Origin: a virus
DNA: 36,084 nt
IMG/VR virus record: IMGVR_UViG_3300032053_000248
Coordinates: 1 to 36,084 of that record
Direction: 5' to 3' (one strand)
Position 1 is the first letter of the stretch, and the number at the start of each line of letters is the position of its first letter. The position numbers and the translations under genes were made by a program. The notes under the pieces are model-generated. The model was not told where the DNA came from and searched no databases. It was given only the letters and a program-made list of their open reading frames with translations. Shown here piece after piece: positions 14,896-22,897 of this stretch.

Positions 14896-15567
14896 ATGAA
14901 TACAAAAAGTACTACCAAGCTTTCAACTGAAGGTAAAATCGAAACCGCAAAGGCTAGGTTAGCCCGTTTGAAAGCAGAGATTGCTGAATTAGAAGGAAAT
15001 GTCGAGGCTGCTAAAGAAGAAGCCAGAACATTTGCAAAGCCAAATGTGGTGGATGTGAAAATTCAGCAGGACGAATATATCCCTGTTATGAGTTTGTTAC
15101 CGTACAATCTTAACCTTACCACGAGGGAAGGTGGGCAGGGAAGCGTCAAAAAGTTTACCAAGTTCGGAGAAGTAAAAAGAATTATTTATAAGGATTTGGT
15201 GGACATTCTTGAAGTACACCCTAATTTTATGGAGGCGGGATATTTCTATATCTTACATCCGGGGTTCATACGTCATCATGGTTTAAATGACATTTACTCT
15301 AAAATATTAACAAAGGATAAAATTGAAGAAATACTTTTAGCAAACACAGAAGAGTGTGTTACTCTTTATAGCTCAGCTAATGCGGGGCAGCAAGAAATAA
15401 TTATTCAACTGCTTGTAGATAAGGTTCGTGATAATCCTGAATCTATAAATCTTAATATGATTGACAAGATTTCTAGGGTATCTAAAGTTGACATTATCAA
15501 ACGAGCAGAGGATAGTAAATTCGTTGACCCGGCGACTGAGCAGCAAGAAGAAGCTCAAACAGCTTAA
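14896..15567 (+). CDS. Virion-associated protein of unknown function
   Basis: 223 residues, ATG 14896 with AGAGGAGAAT upstream. Residues 15-48 are a coiled coil (KARLARLKAEIAELEGNVEAAKEEA). Residues 55-150 form a globular region with VMSLLPYNLNL, GQGSVKKFTKFGEVKRIIYKDLVDIL and NFMEAGYFYIL. The rest is helical with an acidic end (ATEQQEEAQTA). Proteins with this MSLL...NLxT...G.VxxFxxFG..K.I.Y.DLV arrangement appear after capsid genes in other low-GC Gram-positive phages, but no function is known to me. It lies between capsid and connector genes, so a head-vertex or connector role is plausible. Confidence 0.5.
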   Translation: MNTKSTTKLSTEGKIETAKARLARLKAEIAELEGNVEAAKEEARTFAKPNVVDVKIQQDEYIPVMSLLPYNLNLTTREGGQGSVKKFTKFGEVKRIIYKDLVDILEVHPNFMEAGYFYILHPGFIRHHGLNDIYSKILTKDKIEEILLANTEECVTLYSSANAGQQEIIIQLLVDKVRDNPESINLNMIDKISRVSKVDIIKRAEDSKFVDPATEQQEEAQTA

Positions 15568-15589
15568 ATAAATTTAAAAAGGAGGTCTA

Positions 15590-16048
15590 ATGGCTAATAC
15601 TTCTTTAAGTGAGGTTTACGACCTCTTTATGATGACAATAACTGACTACAGGTTAATTGACCTGTTGCAAACGTCAGAACCGGACTTTGAAAATTACCTA
15701 CAGTCGTGGCTTGAATATGCGATTGTAGATTTTAGTGTCTGCGACCAAGATTTAGATTTTGACGAAGACACAAAAGAGTTCCCGGTTGTTTTAAGTAGAG
15801 ATAACAAAACAATGCTGGCTACTTTGATGATGAAATACTGGCTGCAAAAGGCAGTGAATGATGTAACCCAATTTAACTTGCACATAACTGATAGAGACTT
15901 TAAAGTTGCATCGGAGGCGCAAAACCTGAGAGAAAAGAGTACCCACCTTAACATGGCTATAGAAAGATGCTCTCAAATGTTGAATGACTATGCATACAAA
16001 AGGGTCGATTGGACAAATTGGTTTAATCAAAGTTTTAGTGGGGTGTAA
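15590..16048 (+). CDS. Putative head-tail connector (adaptor-like)
   Basis: 152 residues, ATG 15590 with AAAAAGGAGG upstream. It is almost all helical (DLFMMTITDYRLIDLL, WLEYAIVDFSVCDQDL, MLATLMMKYWLQKAVNDV). The size, helix pattern and place two genes after the capsid match the small adaptor proteins that dock onto the portal ring. No specific family motif was recognised. The following gene starts 2 bases after this stop, so translation is coupled. Confidence 0.5.
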   Translation: MANTSLSEVYDLFMMTITDYRLIDLLQTSEPDFENYLQSWLEYAIVDFSVCDQDLDFDEDTKEFPVVLSRDNKTMLATLMMKYWLQKAVNDVTQFNLHITDRDFKVASEAQNLREKSTHLNMAIERCSQMLNDYAYKRVDWTNWFNQSFSGV

Positions 16049-16050
16049 AT

Positions 16051-17343
16051 ATGAGTGATTATAAATACACCCTCTCTTCTTTGGTTGGTGCAGCTAAGAA
16101 GGGTACAGACCCAAAGGCTCAGTATATTGAGTTATTTCAAAAAACATTAACAGACCAGTTCTATAATTCATCTGACTGGTGGACAGTTCAGGAGGAAATA
16201 AGCTTTGGTTCTCAGACATACTCAGATGTTGATGTACGTATAAATCATGTTATCAACGCAGAGACAGGCTTAAAACTCGGGGACGACTGGAAGACAGTGC
16301 TTTTCCAAGACGTAAATCATGGTATAGAATTAGGAAAACATTTTATCTTTGATAATAACACTTGGCTAACTATAAATACTGAACTTGTTAAAAACCTTAC
16401 TGGAACATGCACTATCAGAAGGTGCAACAATACATTGAGATGGATTGAAGAATCAACAGGTATATACTATGAAGAGCCGTGTTGTATTGAATATATGGTC
16501 AAAGAGCCTAGAGATTATGCTACAGCAGGTTCTCCATTCATGACCCCCGGAGGATTCCTGCATATTGAAATGCAGTTTAACCCGAGAAGCAATTTAATAA
16601 ACGAAAACCAGAGATTCTTATTTGGAAACCCTAATCATTGGACTTGCTATAAAGTGATAGGGACTGGTTTGAACGACTTCAGGAATAATGAGACATATGA
16701 CAACGGCACTGCAAGAATATTGACTCTAGACTTAATTGCTAATTTTGTTAATAATGAGTTAGATGATATTACAAACGGAATTGCAGATGTTGGTACAAAT
16801 GTGTACACTATTACTCTTGATAAAACAAGCGCTTCGGGGGCTGCTGCCAGCGCAATACAGTTGACTCCAAGCATAACTTACAACGGGAAGAGTACGACTA
16901 GGACAGTATTGTGGACAAGTTCTGATACAGCAAAAGCTACTGTAAATTCATCTGGTTTAGTTACTCTTGTGGCTAACGGAACAGCTACCATAACAGCAAC
17001 AATTGATGGAAACCCCGCCCACACTCACTGTGCAATAACGGTTAGTGCATCACCTTCTGTAGAGAGTGTAATAAAAATTACTCCTGATACTAATTATATA
17101 TTGGAAGGGGCTACCAAATCTTATACTGTATTCCTATATGAAGATGATGTTATTCAATCGGATACGTTTACAATCACATGCGATAACCATAGCGTTCCTG
17201 CTGGAAACTTTACTTTTTCAGCCAGCGCAAACGGGTTTACAATTGTAAATAAATTAAAAAATGTGGATTCATATTTGACTGTCAGTTGTGTTGTTGGGAG
17301 CATTACAAGAACATTTAAGATTTATTTGAAAGGTGCATGGTGA
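16051..17343 (+). CDS. Head-closure/neck-like protein with Ig-like domains
   Basis: 430 residues, ATG 16051, two bases after the previous stop and with only GGGTGT upstream, so translation is probably coupled. Residues 1-245 form a beta-rich domain of unknown family (for example IEEPCCIEYMVKEP). Given its place, this may be the stopper or neck protein that seals the filled head. Residues 250-332 look like a BIG2-type Ig-like domain: the pattern TSSDTAKATVNSSGLVTLVA followed by NGTATITATIDG is typical. Residues 337-428 are a second Ig-like unit (IKITPDTNYILEGATKSYTV). Ig-like additions on phage virion proteins are thought to bind weakly to cell-surface sugars. The Ig calls are firm; the neck role is inferred. 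Confidence 0.55.
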   Translation: MSDYKYTLSSLVGAAKKGTDPKAQYIELFQKTLTDQFYNSSDWWTVQEEISFGSQTYSDVDVRINHVINAETGLKLGDDWKTVLFQDVNHGIELGKHFIFDNNTWLTINTELVKNLTGTCTIRRCNNTLRWIEESTGIYYEEPCCIEYMVKEPRDYATAGSPFMTPGGFLHIEMQFNPRSNLINENQRFLFGNPNHWTCYKVIGTGLNDFRNNETYDNGTARILTLDLIANFVNNELDDITNGIADVGTNVYTITLDKTSASGAAASAIQLTPSITYNGKSTTRTVLWTSSDTAKATVNSSGLVTLVANGTATITATIDGNPAHTHCAITVSASPSVESVIKITPDTNYILEGATKSYTVFLYEDDVIQSDTFTITCDNHSVPAGNFTFSASANGFTIVNKLKNVDSYLTVSCVVGSITRTFKIYLKGAW

Positions 17344-17347
17344 TAAT

Positions 17348-17902
17348 ATGACAGATACTCCAAACATAGGTTCAAGTGCTTATAATGATTTTAGAAGTTT
17401 TTCAAAATTATCTTATAATTGCATAAAACATATGATAAATAATAATGAGTTAATTTGGAAGTTATTAAAATATACTGACCCGGATGCTTGGGGCAAAGCA
17501 GATTTATCACAGGAAGAGAAAGCGTCTTTAATTTACGCGGGGCAGCAGGATACTTCTATGTACAATGTCTTTATGGACGGGAAGCAACCGGACGTTCTTG
17601 TGAAAGAAGTTACTTTGGTCAGAATAATGCCGAGTTATGCTGTAGGTTTAAATAGAACTATTGGTTATATTGAGGTAAGCATGGAAGTATTTTCTCACTA
17701 TAAAATAAACCATCTTTCAAATTATAAAACTAGAATCGACACCATCACGGAAGAACTATTAGCTACTTTTAATGGTGTAGATGTGGGTGGTTTAGGCTTA
17801 TTATCATTTGATAAAATGGCTGACCAGAGTTCTAGACTATTTCAAGCAGGGCAGATACCTTTTGGTGGAAAGCAGATAATATTTTCCACCTATTCAGCAT
17901 AA
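17348..17902 (+). CDS. Putative neck or tail-completion protein
   Basis: 184 residues from ATG 17348. A GTG at 17333 would add five residues and overlap the previous gene; the ATG is preferred, with AAAGGTG upstream, although spacing is long. The N-terminus is helical (FRSFSKLSYNCIKHMINNNELIWKLL) and the rest mixed, with VLVKEVTLVRIMPSYAVGLN and FNGVDVGGLGLLSFDKM. Size and position between the closure-like protein and the tail tube gene suit the tail terminator or a neck protein. No diagnostic motif was recognised, so the assignment rests on gene order. Confidence 0.45.
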   Translation: MTDTPNIGSSAYNDFRSFSKLSYNCIKHMINNNELIWKLLKYTDPDAWGKADLSQEEKASLIYAGQQDTSMYNVFMDGKQPDVLVKEVTLVRIMPSYAVGLNRTIGYIEVSMEVFSHYKINHLSNYKTRIDTITEELLATFNGVDVGGLGLLSFDKMADQSSRLFQAGQIPFGGKQIIFSTYSA

Positions 17903-17909
17903 GGAGCGT

Positions 17910-18698
17910 ATGGATATTAGCAGATATGTTACTTATGATTTACCTGTTCCATATAGAAATATAATTATATATCCTGCAATAGTAAAAGATTATTTTCATT
18001 TTGCAATCTATTCACAATGCTTAACGACAGAGAAAAACTTTATTCCCGATATAAAATTAATATCAATGACAGAATTAGAATATCTTTATTATGGAACAAT
18101 TCAAAGTCCGGATAAAACCCCTTATTTGTTTCAACTCGATAGGCTTCTTTCTATATGTTTGAAAGAAGACAAAAGTTTTGAGAAAATTGAAAAAAGCGTA
18201 GAAAGATATAAACAGGATGAAAAGGGAAAACCTTTTTTTATTATTGATAACGAGGAATACAGGGCGAATGACTATGATGAAATTAAAAAAATAATCTGTG
18301 AGCAAAATTTCATAGAACTTCCAGACCCTACAATTTCGAAAGAGGTTAGAGATTCTTTAGAAGAGGCTAGACGTTATAAGCAAAAAATAGCGGGGAATAT
18401 TCCCGGCTCTTTTGAAGATTATATAATTTCTCTTTCTACAGTGACCGGATGGACACAGGAGTATATCCATTCAATGTCAATAAGAAAGTTTATTAAAAGC
18501 ATACGGAGAATGGATAATTTAATACATTATAAAATTTATCTTGCTGCGTCTATGTCAGGAATGGTTGAATTTAAAGACAAATCATTCATAAAACATTGGC
18601 TGACAAATATAGATGAAACGGATAAATATAGAGATGTGTCTATGGACTTAGATGCAATGAAAGATAAAATTTCTATGGAAAGCGCTAAAAATAACTAG
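17910..18698 (+). CDS. Structural-module protein of unknown function
   Basis: 262 residues, ATG 17910 with AAGGAGCGT upstream, 7 bases after the previous gene. The N-terminal third is mixed (YVTYDLPVPYRNIIIYPAIVKDYFHFAIYSQCL) and the middle charged. The C-terminal third is helical (SFEDYIISLSTVTGWTQEYIHSMSIRKFIKSIRRMDNLIHYKIYLAASMSGMVEFK), which recalls tail assembly chaperones that carry short helical repeats. It sits just before the tail tube gene rather than after it, so it may be a neck or chaperone-like protein. I do not recognise its family. The last codons form part of a hairpin. Confidence 0.45.
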   Translation: MDISRYVTYDLPVPYRNIIIYPAIVKDYFHFAIYSQCLTTEKNFIPDIKLISMTELEYLYYGTIQSPDKTPYLFQLDRLLSICLKEDKSFEKIEKSVERYKQDEKGKPFFIIDNEEYRANDYDEIKKIICEQNFIELPDPTISKEVRDSLEEARRYKQKIAGNIPGSFEDYIISLSTVTGWTQEYIHSMSIRKFIKSIRRMDNLIHYKIYLAASMSGMVEFKDKSFIKHWLTNIDETDKYRDVSMDLDAMKDKISMESAKNN

Positions 18699-18704
18699 CG
18701 CTTT
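18679..18704 (+). terminator. 9-bp inverted repeat spanning the stop codon
   Basis: AAAGCGCTA (18679-18687) and TAGCGCTTT (18696-18704) pair perfectly around an 8-base loop. The second arm begins with the gene's own TAG stop codon. No T-run follows directly, although AAAATTTTTAGGAGG comes 11 bases later. It may limit read-through or insulate the tail tube ribosome binding site. Confidence 0.45.
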
Positions 18705-18734
18705 AATTACAAAATTTTTAGGAGGTTCGAAATT

Positions 18735-19787
18735 ATGGCTAATAGAAAATTCTTAACAAGTGTGGCAGACGTTTTTGCATATGATGACAGTGATAATATT
18801 TTGTTTACTGCAAAAACACTCTTAGATAGCTCAATTGAAGTCTCTCTAGGTTCTGCGCCTGTTCGTGGTGGTCGTGGTAACCAGTTACAATATATTTATT
18901 ATCACACAGGCGAAATGAAATTCAACTTGACAGACACCCAATGGAATCTGGCAATGTTGGCTGGAACAGTTGGTTCTTTGCAATCATCTAGTGAACCATA
19001 TTATATTGAAGAAGAGGTTACGGTTACAGGAAGTGCCGGAACTGTAGCAGAACTGCCTTTAGCATTCGAAACTGGCGGGGTTATTTATGGTTGGGCAACA
19101 TCTCCTCTGGGAGTTAACCAAAGAATCGTGATTGCAAGTCCTGCTAGAACTTTTAGTGTTAGTGGTGTAGAAACATCAGGGACTTGGTGTGTCCGTTATC
19201 TTACGTTAAATGCAAGTGTAGGAAAAACCGTAACAATCTCAGCAAACATGATTCCTAGCGTTATTAAACTCGTTATGGAAACTCAGTTAAACTCTTCTGA
19301 TGTTAATACCAATAAGATTGGTATTGTTCAAATAATTGCCCCTACCGTTACCCTTTCTGGTGGTTTTTCAATTGCTATGAAGGCTGATGGAGTTGCAAAC
19401 ACTCCTCTAACCGGAACGGCTTTGTCTTACAATCCCGGCGGAGCAGGATGCACTACTGAACCATACTATGCCACAATCACTGAAATTATTGACTCTAGCA
19501 ACTGGTATGATGATGTTGTTGCATTGGCTATCGAAGGTGGTAACTATACGCAAGCAACCGCGACAACTCATACGGTTGTTGTCTGGGCTATCCCATCAAG
19601 CGGGGCTGCTTTTCACGCTCCATATGAGGGAAAAATAACATTCGGATTGGCAACTCTTGCAGGAACAAGCATTAATGCATCAACTGGTGTTGTCACCTCT
19701 GGTACAACCGCAGGGACAGCCACCATTACTGCACTTATTGCAAGTGCTACAACCATTGACGTAACCTGTATTGTTACTGTGGCTTAA
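18735..19787 (+). CDS. Major tail tube protein with C-terminal Ig-like domain
   Basis: 350 residues, ATG 18735 with TAGGAGG upstream. The N-terminal part (RKFLTSVADVFAYDDSDNILFTAKTLLDSSIEV and APVRGGRGNQLQYIYYHTGEMKFNLTD) resembles tail tube proteins of Gram-positive siphoviruses. The last 85 residues end in a BIG2-like Ig domain (TSINASTGVVTSGTTAGTATITAL), a common C-terminal decoration of tail tubes exposed on the tail surface. Codon use is biased as in the capsid gene and a GC-rich hairpin follows, so the product should be abundant. It precedes the chaperone and tape measure genes, the expected order. Confidence 0.75.
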   Translation: MANRKFLTSVADVFAYDDSDNILFTAKTLLDSSIEVSLGSAPVRGGRGNQLQYIYYHTGEMKFNLTDTQWNLAMLAGTVGSLQSSSEPYYIEEEVTVTGSAGTVAELPLAFETGGVIYGWATSPLGVNQRIVIASPARTFSVSGVETSGTWCVRYLTLNASVGKTVTISANMIPSVIKLVMETQLNSSDVNTNKIGIVQIIAPTVTLSGGFSIAMKADGVANTPLTGTALSYNPGGAGCTTEPYYATITEIIDSSNWYDDVVALAIEGGNYTQATATTHTVVVWAIPSSGAAFHAPYEGKITFGLATLAGTSINASTGVVTSGTTAGTATITALIASATTIDVTCIVTVA

Positions 19788-19801
19788 CTTTGTTTTAAAA
19801 T

Positions 19802-19823
19802 AGGGCGGGGTTTATCCCGCCCT
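19802..19823 (+). terminator. Hairpin after the tail tube gene
   Basis: AGGGCGGG (19802-19809) and CCCGCCCT (19816-19823) form an 8-bp GC-rich stem around GTTTAT, followed by TATATATT. Same design as the hairpin after the capsid gene: a strong stem with a poor T-tract. Confidence 0.7.
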
Positions 19824-19840
19824 TATATATTGGAGGCATC

Positions 19841-20044
19841 ATGGAAAAATATGAAGGAAAGAAAGAAGAGGTAAAGCCTGTTCTTGAAGAGCCTAAAAAA
19901 CCGCCAAAAATAAAAACTCAAGTAGAAGTTACAGCGGTGGCAAAAGGTTATGTTTGGTTTAAAGATTCCGAAGGAAACGGAAGCAGAATTCCTATAACAA
20001 AAGAATATGAAAAAGCAAAAGTAGGGGATAAATTATATATATAG
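19841..20044 (+). CDS. Small basic/acidic protein, unknown function
   Basis: 67 residues, ATG 19841 with TGGAGG upstream. Residues 1-27 are highly charged (EGKKEEVKPVLEEPKKPPK), followed by a small beta-like domain (VEVTAVAKGYVWFKDSEGNGSRIPI) that ends KAKVGDKLYI. That C-terminal part resembles short SH3/OB-like or KOW-like folds. It stands alone between two hairpins, so it is probably transcribed by read-through. The function is unknown. Confidence 0.55.
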   Translation: MEKYEGKKEEVKPVLEEPKKPPKIKTQVEVTAVAKGYVWFKDSEGNGSRIPITKEYEKAKVGDKLYI

Positions 20045-20058
20045 CAGGACAACTAATA

Positions 20059-20095
20059 GATACACCACCTTTAACAGGTCGGTGTATCTTTTTTT
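20059..20095 (+). terminator. Intrinsic terminator
   Basis: GATACACC-ACCT (20059-20070) pairs with AGGT-c-GGTGTATC (20076-20088) to make a 12-bp stem with one bulged C and a TTAAC loop, followed directly by seven T. This is a classic rho-independent terminator separating the tail tube block from the chaperone and tape measure block. Confidence 0.85.
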
Positions 20096-20120
20096 AATTT
20101 TTTAATAAAATGGAGATATG

Positions 20121-20687
20121 ATGGACAAGGTTAAATTGGAATTTAAAATTCCAAAAAATAAAAAAATTGAATATAACGGTGTTGAATTTGAAGTTACCCC
20201 TTTTCTAAGTATGGCTAATCAGGCGGTTTTAATTAACAGGTATATAGCTGAATATTTTGAAAAAGTTGAAATTCCTGTTACAAAAGGCTCTGACTACAAC
20301 TATCTTGGAGCAGAATTTAGTTTAAAAAATAACATTCTTCAAGCGGTAACTAATATAGACACAGAACCATTAGAAAATGATTTTTATGTAGACCCGGATT
20401 TGTGGAATTCTATAACAAGAGAAATTATAAACTATTGGGAGTTCGATGATAGTTTACATTATATTGTATCTGAAATAAAAGAACAATATGTTTTAAAGAG
20501 CTCTGTTGGAAAAGTTATTTCTGATTTGGCTGATAAAGTCTATCCTTTATTGGAGAGCCTTTCAAATATAACTCCAGAAGAAATTGAAAAACTCACAGAG
20601 TCAACGAAAGGGCTTATGAAAGAAGTTGAAGAAACTTCTTTTCCGGGTAAGGTAGAAAGAGCCCCGAGAAAGAAAAAGCTGCAATGA
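20121..20687 (+). CDS. Putative tail assembly chaperone
   Basis: 188 residues from ATG 20121. The ATG at 20118 is only two bases from GGAG, so the second ATG is the better start. The N-terminus (KLEFKIPKNKKIEYNGVEFEVTPFLSMANQAVLINRYI) is a typical entry of tail chaperones in Gram-positive phages. The rest is helical and ends in a basic stretch (RAPRKKKLQ). It lies between tail tube and tape measure genes. Its stop overlaps the next start (ATGA), and the last codons run AAG-AAA-AAG, a possible slippage site, like the G/GT arrangement of other siphoviruses. The chaperone coats the tape measure protein before tube assembly. Confidence 0.6.
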   Translation: MDKVKLEFKIPKNKKIEYNGVEFEVTPFLSMANQAVLINRYIAEYFEKVEIPVTKGSDYNYLGAEFSLKNNILQAVTNIDTEPLENDFYVDPDLWNSITREIINYWEFDDSLHYIVSEIKEQYVLKSSVGKVISDLADKVYPLLESLSNITPEEIEKLTESTKGLMKEVEETSFPGKVERAPRKKKLQ

Positions 20688-20896
20688 TTGGCAGGTTAAA
20701 GCATTCATTAAAAGAACGTTGTCCTGAATGTGGAAAAATACTTCAGCTTAGAGCAATAGATATTAAGGCTATGGATAACGGTATTGAAATTACCATTCCA
20801 AAAGAAATTATCTGCTGCTCTAACCGAACTTGCCATTATGAAAGAGCCGTAGAGCAAAAACGGAGGAGAAGACAGGAAGATATTTTAACATTATAA
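20684..20896 (+). CDS. Zinc-ribbon protein; possible frameshift extension of the chaperone
   Basis: 70 residues from ATG 20684, overlapping the upstream stop as ATGA and lying in the -1 frame relative to it. Zinc-ligand pairs are Cys13/Cys16 (CPEC) and Cys45/Cys50 (CSNRTC, with Cys44 adjacent). The C-terminus is very basic (EQKRRRRQEDILTL). Two readings fit: an independent coupled small protein, or the T-like domain of a G-GT fusion made by -1 slippage at GAAAAAG (20672-20678). No ribosome binding site better than the overlapped coding region is seen. Confidence 0.55.
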   Translation: MIGRLKHSLKERCPECGKILQLRAIDIKAMDNGIEITIPKEIICCSNRTCHYERAVEQKRRRRQEDILTL

Positions 20897-20945
20897 AAGG
20901 ATTATTTTATAGCCTTCTTGATGTTATAAAAGGAGGTGGAATATT

Positions 20946-22148
20946 ATGCCAGATAGAGATTTCTTAGCAGAAATTGAAAATATAGATAATCAAGGTAAAA
21001 AGCTTACTTATGATGCCGTTGAACAAGTTATAACAGAACTTAAAAAAGATATAGATGATTCTGGAATTCTTAAAATCGCGGCATCTGGCTATGCTGAAGC
21101 TTTAACAATTAATATGGAAAAGAAAATGTACAAAGGGCTTGATAACGTTGTCCAAAAGGTAATGGCAGGAAGACTACCTCCTTCAGGAAAAATAAACTCC
21201 GGTAATTGGTTTCGTGCTGATGAGGAATCATATATACTTGACTATAGTGATAAACCGGGGATATATTTTAATCCTCAAGCTAGCGGGGTACACGGACAAT
21301 TTTTAGAAGCACTTCTTTTTGGACAAAAACCGAGTAACACAGAAGAGGCAGATATTTTATTAGGTAATACAGGGCTTATTGGAAGCATTAAAAAAGAAAT
21401 AAGAACAGAACTAAAATCAATTGGTACAGACCAAGGGGATTTGAAAGTTGGAACTCATGTGACCAGATATATAAATCAAGGGCTAATAGATGAGGTTCGT
21501 AAAACTGGTTATTTAATACAACAAACTGCTATTAAAGATAAAGATGGTAAAGAAATATTATCTGGAAGTTATATAGACGAAATGGTAGCCGCAGCCATAG
21601 GACTTGTAAAAATATGTATGAAAATAATGAGTTTGTTACTTGTTAGAACTGCTAAAAAAGAGATTACAGAAGGTATAGAAACAATTAGAATAAATAAGTC
21701 GGGCAAAGAATCAAGCAAAAAAAAGGTTATTTGGTCAAAATTTAAATATGTGTCTGCTGTTGTTTATGCACAACTAAAAGTAAATGAAATAATGGAAAGG
21801 TTTAAAGAACGGTATAAACCCGAGGGAAAGGGCGCTCCTTTTCTTTCAAAAGGTCGTGATTTTGGGCTTTTTAAAATGAGTGCAGCAAAATATAAAGGCA
21901 CTAATAGCGATAATTATTATATGGGTTCAGCCACAATAACTGTTGAAATAAACATAAAGGACATGATTGAAAAAACAGCCAGAGAAATGAGTGAAAAAAC
22001 TATTGCTGAAGGCGGTGGACTATATTCTAGTCGTGATGATTTATGGTTAAACCCTCGTTCAAGAAGAGCTTTTTTTGATACCATGCTGGATAGTGTTAAG
22101 GCATTTAACGAAGCGGGAAGACAAAAAATATGGATGGTATACGATTAA
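20946..22148 (+). CDS. Protein of unknown function in the tail module
   Basis: 400 residues, ATG 20946 with AAAAGGAGGTGG upstream. It is predicted mostly helical: residues 1-60 contain a coiled-coil-like region (FLAEIENIDNQGKKLTYDAVEQVITELKKDI). A middle hydrophobic stretch (MVAAAIGLVKICMKIMSLLLV) is followed by basic residues. The C-terminal part has DLWLNPRSRRAFFDTML. I do not recognise the family. It stands between the chaperones and a holin-like gene, ahead of the tape measure protein, so it may be a virion or assembly protein. The hydrophobic stretch could be a buried helix rather than a true membrane segment. Confidence 0.5.
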   Translation: MPDRDFLAEIENIDNQGKKLTYDAVEQVITELKKDIDDSGILKIAASGYAEALTINMEKKMYKGLDNVVQKVMAGRLPPSGKINSGNWFRADEESYILDYSDKPGIYFNPQASGVHGQFLEALLFGQKPSNTEEADILLGNTGLIGSIKKEIRTELKSIGTDQGDLKVGTHVTRYINQGLIDEVRKTGYLIQQTAIKDKDGKEILSGSYIDEMVAAAIGLVKICMKIMSLLLVRTAKKEITEGIETIRINKSGKESSKKKVIWSKFKYVSAVVYAQLKVNEIMERFKERYKPEGKGAPFLSKGRDFGLFKMSAAKYKGTNSDNYYMGSATITVEINIKDMIEKTAREMSEKTIAEGGGLYSSRDDLWLNPRSRRAFFDTMLDSVKAFNEAGRQKIWMVYD

Positions 22149-22174
22149 ATTATAACAAAAAGGAGAAAATAAAA

Positions 22175-22393
22175 ATGTTAAAATTATTACTTACGAACAA
22201 ACAATTTTGGTTGGCTGTACTCGCACTTGTTCAAACACTTGCGCTTAACTATCTTGGAGTACCTCAAGATGTATGGCAAGCAATCAACTTAATTTTAATA
22301 ACGTTAATTGCTGCTTTAACTGTTGATGGTGCTACCAAACAACTTGTCACAGAAATTCGCGCATACCGTGCTGACTTAAAAACACGTAAATAG
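22175..22393 (+). CDS. Holin-like small membrane protein
   Basis: 72 residues from ATG 22175, with AAAAAGGAGAAAA upstream. A longer reading from 22130 lacks a site and overlaps the preceding gene. Two hydrophobic helices are clear, residues about 11-28 (FWLAVLALVQTLALNYLG) and 32-50 (VWQAINLILITLIAALTVDG). They are followed by a charged C-terminus (EIRAYRADLKTRK), the usual holin layout with two spans. Its Arg codons are CGC/CGT, unlike the AGA-rich neighbours, and a strong terminator follows, so it may be well expressed. It could be the holin that times lysis, but it sits far from the peptidase gene. Confidence 0.6.
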   Translation: MLKLLLTNKQFWLAVLALVQTLALNYLGVPQDVWQAINLILITLIAALTVDGATKQLVTEIRAYRADLKTRK

Positions 22394-22403
22394 TAATACT
22401 ATT

Positions 22404-22440
22404 AGCAAGGGAGGGCATTATGCCTTCCCTTGCTTTTTTT
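22404..22440 (+). terminator. Strong intrinsic terminator after the holin-like gene
   Basis: AGCAAGGGAGGGCAT (22404-22418) pairs with ATGCCTTCCCTTGCT (22420-22434) through 14 Watson-Crick pairs and one G-U pair, except for the tight turn, followed by TTTTTTT. It is the best terminator in the window and marks the left edge of the recombination cassette. The RusA ribosome binding site (GGAGAAAAG) begins right at the T-tract. Confidence 0.88.
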
Positions 22441-22450
22441 GGAGAAAAGA

Positions 22451-22897
22451 ATGGAAGAAAAAATAGTAATAGACAAGGAACTTATTAAAGTTTATAATGA
22501 ACATTACTTTAAAAAGTATCCTAAAAGAAAGAAAGTCCCTATTAAAAAACCAATACCTCCTTCTTTAAACTATTTCATAGCTATGCAGAGGATGGCTCAA
22601 AACTCACTAAAACAAACATACAAAGAATTTTCAATTTGGTTAGCAAATTATTATAATATTGCTGATTTAAATTTAAATAAAGCTCAAATAAATTATACGT
22701 TCTTTTTTGGTGACCACCGAAGAAGGGATGTAGACAATTTAATGCTTACACCAAAATTGATAAATGATGGGTTTGTTGAAGCGGGAGTTTTAATAGATGA
22801 CAACGGGGAGAATTTAAGTTTAGTTTTCAATTCTTTTAAATATGATAAAGAAAATCCAAGAGTTGAAATGCTCATAAGGAGTGTTGACGATGAATAA
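22451..22897 (+). CDS. rusA: RusA-type Holliday junction resolvase
   Basis: 148 residues from ATG 22451, with GGAG ten bases upstream. An earlier TTG (22430) lies in the terminator stem and is rejected. The RusA signature is visible: PPSLN (36-40), RRRDVDN with Asp93 and Asp95, Lys102, and GVLIDDNGENL with Asp116/Asp117. These match the Asp-Asp-Lys-Asp metal/catalytic set of E. coli RusA (70, 72, 76, 91), except that the Lys is three residues further along, in a slightly longer loop. RusA cleaves four-way DNA junctions. Here it could clear branched replicated DNA before packaging. It is unusual to find it inside the tail gene block. Its 3' end overlaps the next gene by 8 bases. Confidence 0.88.
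   Translation: MEEKIVIDKELIKVYNEHYFKKYPKRKKVPIKKPIPPSLNYFIAMQRMAQNSLKQTYKEFSIWLANYYNIADLNLNKAQINYTFFFGDHRRRDVDNLMLTPKLINDGFVEAGVLIDDNGENLSLVFNSFKYDKENPRVEMLIRSVDDE

Noticed and set aside
14661-14930. Plus-strand frame overlapping the end of the capsid gene
   Set aside because: It lies in another frame of a clear capsid gene, crosses the hairpin, and has no ribosome binding site.
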